DNA of 25,131 nt from Pseudomonas sp. UBA5782 (GTDB lineage: Bacteria > Pseudomonadota > Gammaproteobacteria > Pseudomonadales > Pseudomonadaceae), in contig DIEE01000059.1 of the NCBI GenBank assembly GCA_002418465.1, positions 20,616 to 45,746 of the forward strand, written 5' to 3'. Shown here piece after piece: positions 22,037-25,131 of the stretch. The position numbers and the translations under genes were made by a program. Position 1 is the stretch's first letter; each line of letters starts with the position of its first letter. The notes below the pieces were generated by a model. The model was not told where the DNA came from, did not search any database, and worked only from the letters and a program-made list of their open reading frames with translations.

Positions 22037-23551
22037 CTAGATCACGCCGTCCTGGTTCTCCGACCAGGGCTGGCCCTTGCGCTTGAGCTCCAGGCGGCGG
22101 ACGAACTCCAGCAGCACCGCGGCATAGACCTCGTCCTGCAGGTGCACGTCCTCGACGCCGGCGTCGATGTTCGGGTTGTCGTTGACCTCGATGACCACCA
22201 CCTTGTCGCCGGCCTGCTTGAGATCGACGCCGTAGAGCCCGTCGCCGATCAGGTTGGCGGTGGTGGTCGCCAGTTCGAGAACCTCGCGCGGCACCTCTTC
22301 CACCGGCAGGGTCTGGAAGTCGCCGCTGACCTCCTGCGCATCCGGGCGATGGTCGTAGATCTGCCAATGGCCCTTCGACATGAAGTATTTGCAGGCGAAG
22401 ATCGGCTTGTGATTGAGCATGCCAATGCGCCAGTCGTACTCGGTGTAGAAGAACTCCTGCGCCAGCAGCAGCACCGAGCGTTCGAACAGCTCGGCCGTCA
22501 CCTTCAGTAGCGCCTGCTGGTCCTCGACCTTGATCACCCCGCGGGAAAAGCTGCCGTCGGGAATCTTCAGCACAAGTGGAAAGCCGAGCCGCTCGCCGAG
22601 GTTGTCCAGCTCGTGCGGGCGCTCCTTGTAGAGAATCTCCGTGGCCGGCATGCCCAGCTTGTGCGCGCGCAGCAGGTCGGTGAGGTAGACCTTATTGGTG
22701 CAGCGCAGGATCGAGGCGGGATCATCGAGCACCACTAGCCCTTCGCTCTCGGCTCGCTTGGCGAAGCGGTAGGTGTGGTCGCTGACGCTGGTGGTCTCGC
22801 GGATGAACAGCGCGTCGTACTCGGCCAGTCGCGAGAAATCCTTCTTCTCGATCAGATCCACCTCGATGCCAAGGCGCTTGCCGACGCGGATGAAGTTCTT
22901 CAGCGCCTTGCGGTTGGACGGAGGAAACGCCTCGGCCGGGTCGTGCAGGATCGCCAGGTCGAAGCGCACCAGCCGGCGTGAGCGCGGGCGGCGCCAGATC
23001 TTGCGGTTGAAGGCGTCGAGCACGTTGGCGAACTGGTCTTCCTGATCGTCGCGCAACTTGTGCAGGCTGCCCGGTTTGATGCCGGTGATGTGCCAGCTGT
23101 CGTTGCGGCGGAATTCCACCAGCAGCAACGGGCAGGGAAACGCCTCGAACAGCTGCCGCGCCAGCTCCTGCAGCGGCTCGACCTCGGTGCGGCCGAAATA
23201 CAGCGTGAGGGTGAAGCCGTCGGTGCTGCCGAACGGGTGGTCGGCCAGCGCCTTGTCGAGGGACTTGTCGAGGTATTCCAGGGCCAGGCTGTAGAGCGCC
23301 TTGCGCGCCAGCTCGCTGATGGTGCGCACGCTGGGGATCACCCGGTGCCCGCGCGCCTCGGCCAGCAGCGAGCAGTAGTAGCCGTGGCCGAGGTACTTGT
23401 AGTTGCGGCACAGGTTTATCACCTGGACTCGCTTGCCGCTGGCATCGTCGTTGGGTTGTTCGAGGTATTCCTGGACGCTGATGACATCTTCGCTGGGGTA
23501 GTAGGAGGTCCAATCCTCCTTGCGCTCGACCACGATGACGAGTCTGCTCAC
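22037..23551 (-). CDS. RimK-like ATP-grasp ligase with RLAN-type N-terminal domain
   Basis: A 504-residue protein. The N-terminal region (about 1-150) matches the RLAN domain found in front of RimK-like ATP-grasp enzymes (VIVVERKEDWTSYYPSEDV, INLCRNYKYLGHGYYCSLLA). The C-terminal ATP-grasp (about 285-480) has PLVLKIPDGSFSRGVIKV for nucleotide binding and the magnesium motif VIEVNDNPNID. Such enzymes join an amine to a carboxylate via an acylphosphate; RimK adds glutamate to ribosomal protein S6. The target here is unknown. GTG 23551 was chosen because AGGAG lies 5 nt upstream; ATG 23569 would add six residues but lacks a ribosome site. It is divergent from the GNAT-C39 gene with 124 bp between starts, an arrangement I recall as recurrent. 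Confidence 0.88.
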   Translation of the reverse strand: MSRLVIVVERKEDWTSYYPSEDVISVQEYLEQPNDDASGKRVQVINLCRNYKYLGHGYYCSLLAEARGHRVIPSVRTISELARKALYSLALEYLDKSLDKALADHPFGSTDGFTLTLYFGRTEVEPLQELARQLFEAFPCPLLLVEFRRNDSWHITGIKPGSLHKLRDDQEDQFANVLDAFNRKIWRRPRSRRLVRFDLAILHDPAEAFPPSNRKALKNFIRVGKRLGIEVDLIEKKDFSRLAEYDALFIRETTSVSDHTYRFAKRAESEGLVVLDDPASILRCTNKVYLTDLLRAHKLGMPATEILYKERPHELDNLGERLGFPLVLKIPDGSFSRGVIKVEDQQALLKVTAELFERSVLLLAQEFFYTEYDWRIGMLNHKPIFACKYFMSKGHWQIYDHRPDAQEVSGDFQTLPVEEVPREVLELATTTANLIGDGLYGVDLKQAGDKVVVIEVNDNPNIDAGVEDVHLQDEVYAAVLLEFVRRLELKRKGQPWSENQDGVI

Positions 23552-23675
23552 GATCGCTCCTGCTCTCATGCCGGGAGCAAAAGGCGCCCCCGCCTGTCTC
23601 TGCTAGGACACGCACGATAAACGCCGCGTTCGCCAGAAACGAAAACTCCGTACGGTCAGAAGGACTCTCCGCTCA

Positions 23676-24773
23676 ATGAACGTCGCACTGCGCCCCGCCA
23701 CTCCCGACGACGTCAACGCCCTGGTAGAACTGGAAAACCGCTGCTTCGAGCACGACCGTCTCTCCCGGCGCAATTTTCACTGGATGATCACCCGCGGCAA
23801 TGCCCGCCTGGTGCTCGCCGAGGAAGGCCAACGGCTGCTCGGCTACGCGCTGGTACTGTTCCATCAGGGCACCTCGCTGGCGCGGCTCTACTCCATCGCC
23901 AGCGATCCGCTGGCGCGTGGACGCGGCCTCGGGCAACGCCTGCTGGGAGCGGCCGAACAGGCCGCGCGGGACAACGACTGTGCGTTCCTGCGCCTGGAGG
24001 TACGCCCGGACAACGGAGCGGCCATCGCCCTCTACGAGCGCAACGGTTACCTGCCCTTCGCCCGCCTCAGCGACTACTACGAGGACCACGCCGAGGCGCT
24101 GCGCTACGAGAAGCGCATCCGCCTGCTCAGCCAGAGCCGGCGCAAGCGTTCGCCGTACTATCGGCAGACCACGGAATTCACCTGCGGTCCGGCCTCTTTG
24201 CTGATGGCGATGGCAGCGCTGGATCGTGACTTCCGCATGACCCGCCGCGAGGAACTGCGCCTGTGGCGCGAGGCGACCACCATCTACATGACCGCCGGGC
24301 ACGGCGGCTGCGGGCCGCATGGCCTGGCCCTGGCGGCCTGGCGGCGCGGTTTCCGCGTGAGCCTGCTGGTTAACGTCAGCGGGCCGCTGTTCCTCGACGG
24401 CGTGCGCAGCGAGGAAAAACGCGCAGTGATGCGGGTGGTTCACGAGGACTTCTGCGCCGAACTGGAAAGCAGCGATGTCGAGCTGATCAAGCGCGGCCCG
24501 CTGGACATCGCGGGAATACTGGCGGCAGGCGGGCAACCGCTGGTGCTGATCAGCAGCTACCGGCTGACCCGCTCGAAAGCGCCGCACTGGGTGATAGTCA
24601 CCGACAGCGACGAGGACTTCGTCTACCTGCACGACCCGGACGTAGACCACAGCATCCATCGACGCCAGATGGACTGCCAGCATGTGCCGGTCAGCCACGC
24701 CGAGTTTGACAAGATGAGCCGCTTCGGCCGGCGCAAGCTGCGCGCGGCCGTCGTCGTCCATTCGCGCGACTGA
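23676..24773 (+). CDS. GNAT acetyltransferase fused to C39-type peptidase domain
   Basis: A 365-residue two-domain protein. Residues about 3-150 are a GNAT fold with the acetyl-CoA loop RGRGLGQRLL (81-90) and ALYERNGYLPFARL. Residues about 158-365 are a C39-like papain-fold peptidase. A complete set of catalytic residues seems present: Gln164 and Cys170 in YYRQTTEFTCGPASLL, His304 in APHWVIVTD, and an Asp in YLHDPD. The C39 family typically cuts after Gly-Gly in leader peptides, but this stand-alone form has no transporter. Start ATG 23676 follows AGAAGGA at a somewhat long spacing. It is divergent from the RimK-like gene and ends 6 bp before the end of the facing Gly/Ser-rich gene. Confidence 0.88.
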   Translation: MNVALRPATPDDVNALVELENRCFEHDRLSRRNFHWMITRGNARLVLAEEGQRLLGYALVLFHQGTSLARLYSIASDPLARGRGLGQRLLGAAEQAARDNDCAFLRLEVRPDNGAAIALYERNGYLPFARLSDYYEDHAEALRYEKRIRLLSQSRRKRSPYYRQTTEFTCGPASLLMAMAALDRDFRMTRREELRLWREATTIYMTAGHGGCGPHGLALAAWRRGFRVSLLVNVSGPLFLDGVRSEEKRAVMRVVHEDFCAELESSDVELIKRGPLDIAGILAAGGQPLVLISSYRLTRSKAPHWVIVTDSDEDFVYLHDPDVDHSIHRRQMDCQHVPVSHAEFDKMSRFGRRKLRAAVVVHSRD

Positions 24774-24779
24774 GCGCGA

Positions 24780-25131
24780 TCAGCTACCGCCACCACCGGC
24801 ACCTGCGCCGCCGGAACCACCCGAGCCACCGGTGCCAGCGCCGGAGCTACCGCCACTGCCTGCGCCGCTACCGCCCATGGGCGCGCCACCGTTGTTGCTG
24901 CCGGTACCGCTGGTGCCGCCGCCGCTCGAGTTGCTCGGGCTCACGCCGTTCTGGTTCGTCGTGCCGTTGCGCGGGCCGGTGGTGGTCGGCACACCCGGTG
25001 CGACTGTGGAGCGTTCCTGGCCGGTGGTCGGTGTACCGGGGGCGACGGTGGAGCGCTGCTGCCCGGTGGTGGGCGTGCCCGGCGCCACCGTCGAGCGCTG
25101 CTGGCCGGTGGTGGTCGGCGTGTAGTTGACC
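24780..25131 (-). CDS. Gly/Ser-rich repeat protein, C-terminal part, cut by window edge
   Basis: The frame is open from the right edge to TGA at 24780, giving 117 residues of the C-terminus; the start is outside the window. The visible part opens with three near-identical 14-residue repeats of the form TGQQRSTVAPGTPT. A short Asn/Gly stretch follows, then a tail almost entirely Gly, Ser and Ala (SGAGSGGSSG, GSGGSGGAGA) ending GGGGS. It has no catalytic motif and looks disordered. I do not recognise a family. A GTG at 25088 is an internal valine within the repeats, not a start. It faces the GNAT-C39 gene tail to tail with a 6-bp gap. Confidence 0.65.
   Translation of the reverse strand, partial: VNYTPTTTGQQRSTVAPGTPTTGQQRSTVAPGTPTTGQERSTVAPGVPTTTGPRNGTTNQNGVSPSNSSGGGTSGTGSNNGGAPMGGSGAGSGGSSGAGTGGSGGSGGAGAGGGGS
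24985..25110. repeat. Three 42-bp tandem repeats
   Basis: Units lie at 24985-25026, 25027-25068 and 25069-25110, each encoding the 14-residue repeat of the Gly/Ser-rich protein. Third-position differences between units show selection on the peptide rather than very recent DNA duplication. A shorter partial unit continues towards the window edge. Confidence 0.85.

Overview
The window is high-GC DNA with compact operons, strong GGAG-type ribosome binding sites and gene families typical of Pseudomonas or a close gammaproteobacterial relative. The species cannot be fixed from sequence alone. There are no rRNA, tRNA, CRISPR or insertion-sequence features.

Positions 1-15138 form one catabolic island for 4-hydroxyphenylacetate (4-HPA) and probably its aromatic alcohol or amine precursors. 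On the minus strand, reading away from the centre, lie hpaR (MarR repressor), hpaA (AraC activator), the two-component 4-HPA 3-hydroxylase of the Acinetobacter C2/C1 type, a second AraC regulator resembling FeaR, and the 5' part of a periplasmic PQQ alcohol dehydrogenase that runs off the left edge. On the plus strand is the meta-cleavage operon hpaG1-G2-E-D-F-X-H-I, ending in a FeaB-like aryl-acetaldehyde dehydrogenase. A consistent route is: aryl alcohol (for example tyrosol) to 4-hydroxyphenylacetaldehyde (PQQ-ADH), to 4-HPA (FeaB-like), to homoprotocatechuate (C1/C2), then HpaD, E, F, G, H and I to pyruvate and succinate semialdehyde. The substrates of the first two steps are inferred.

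The most striking regulatory signal is the palindrome TTAACATGTTAA. It occurs twice, 20 bp apart, in the hpaG1 promoter: once inside the -35/-10 spacer and once just after the -10. Near-copies lie in front of the PQQ dehydrogenase and the FeaR-like gene, and weaker ones in front of hpaR and hpaB. This suggests one repressor, most simply HpaR, controls the whole island.

Positions 15256-18599 hold unrelated small genes: a secreted alpha/beta hydrolase, a DUF1993 protein, an MmcQ/YjbR protein and an MFS exporter. Positions 18586-20113 hold a cold-shock/DUF1294 membrane protein and uppP (undecaprenyl-diphosphatase), followed by a divergent sCache chemoreceptor (20317-21951).

The right end carries a divergent pair, a RimK-like ATP-grasp protein with an RLAN-type N-terminus and a GNAT-C39 peptidase fusion. 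Facing the latter is the end of a Gly/Ser-rich protein with 14-residue repeats that runs off the right edge. This group looks like an uncharacterised peptide-modification system and is the least understood part of the window.
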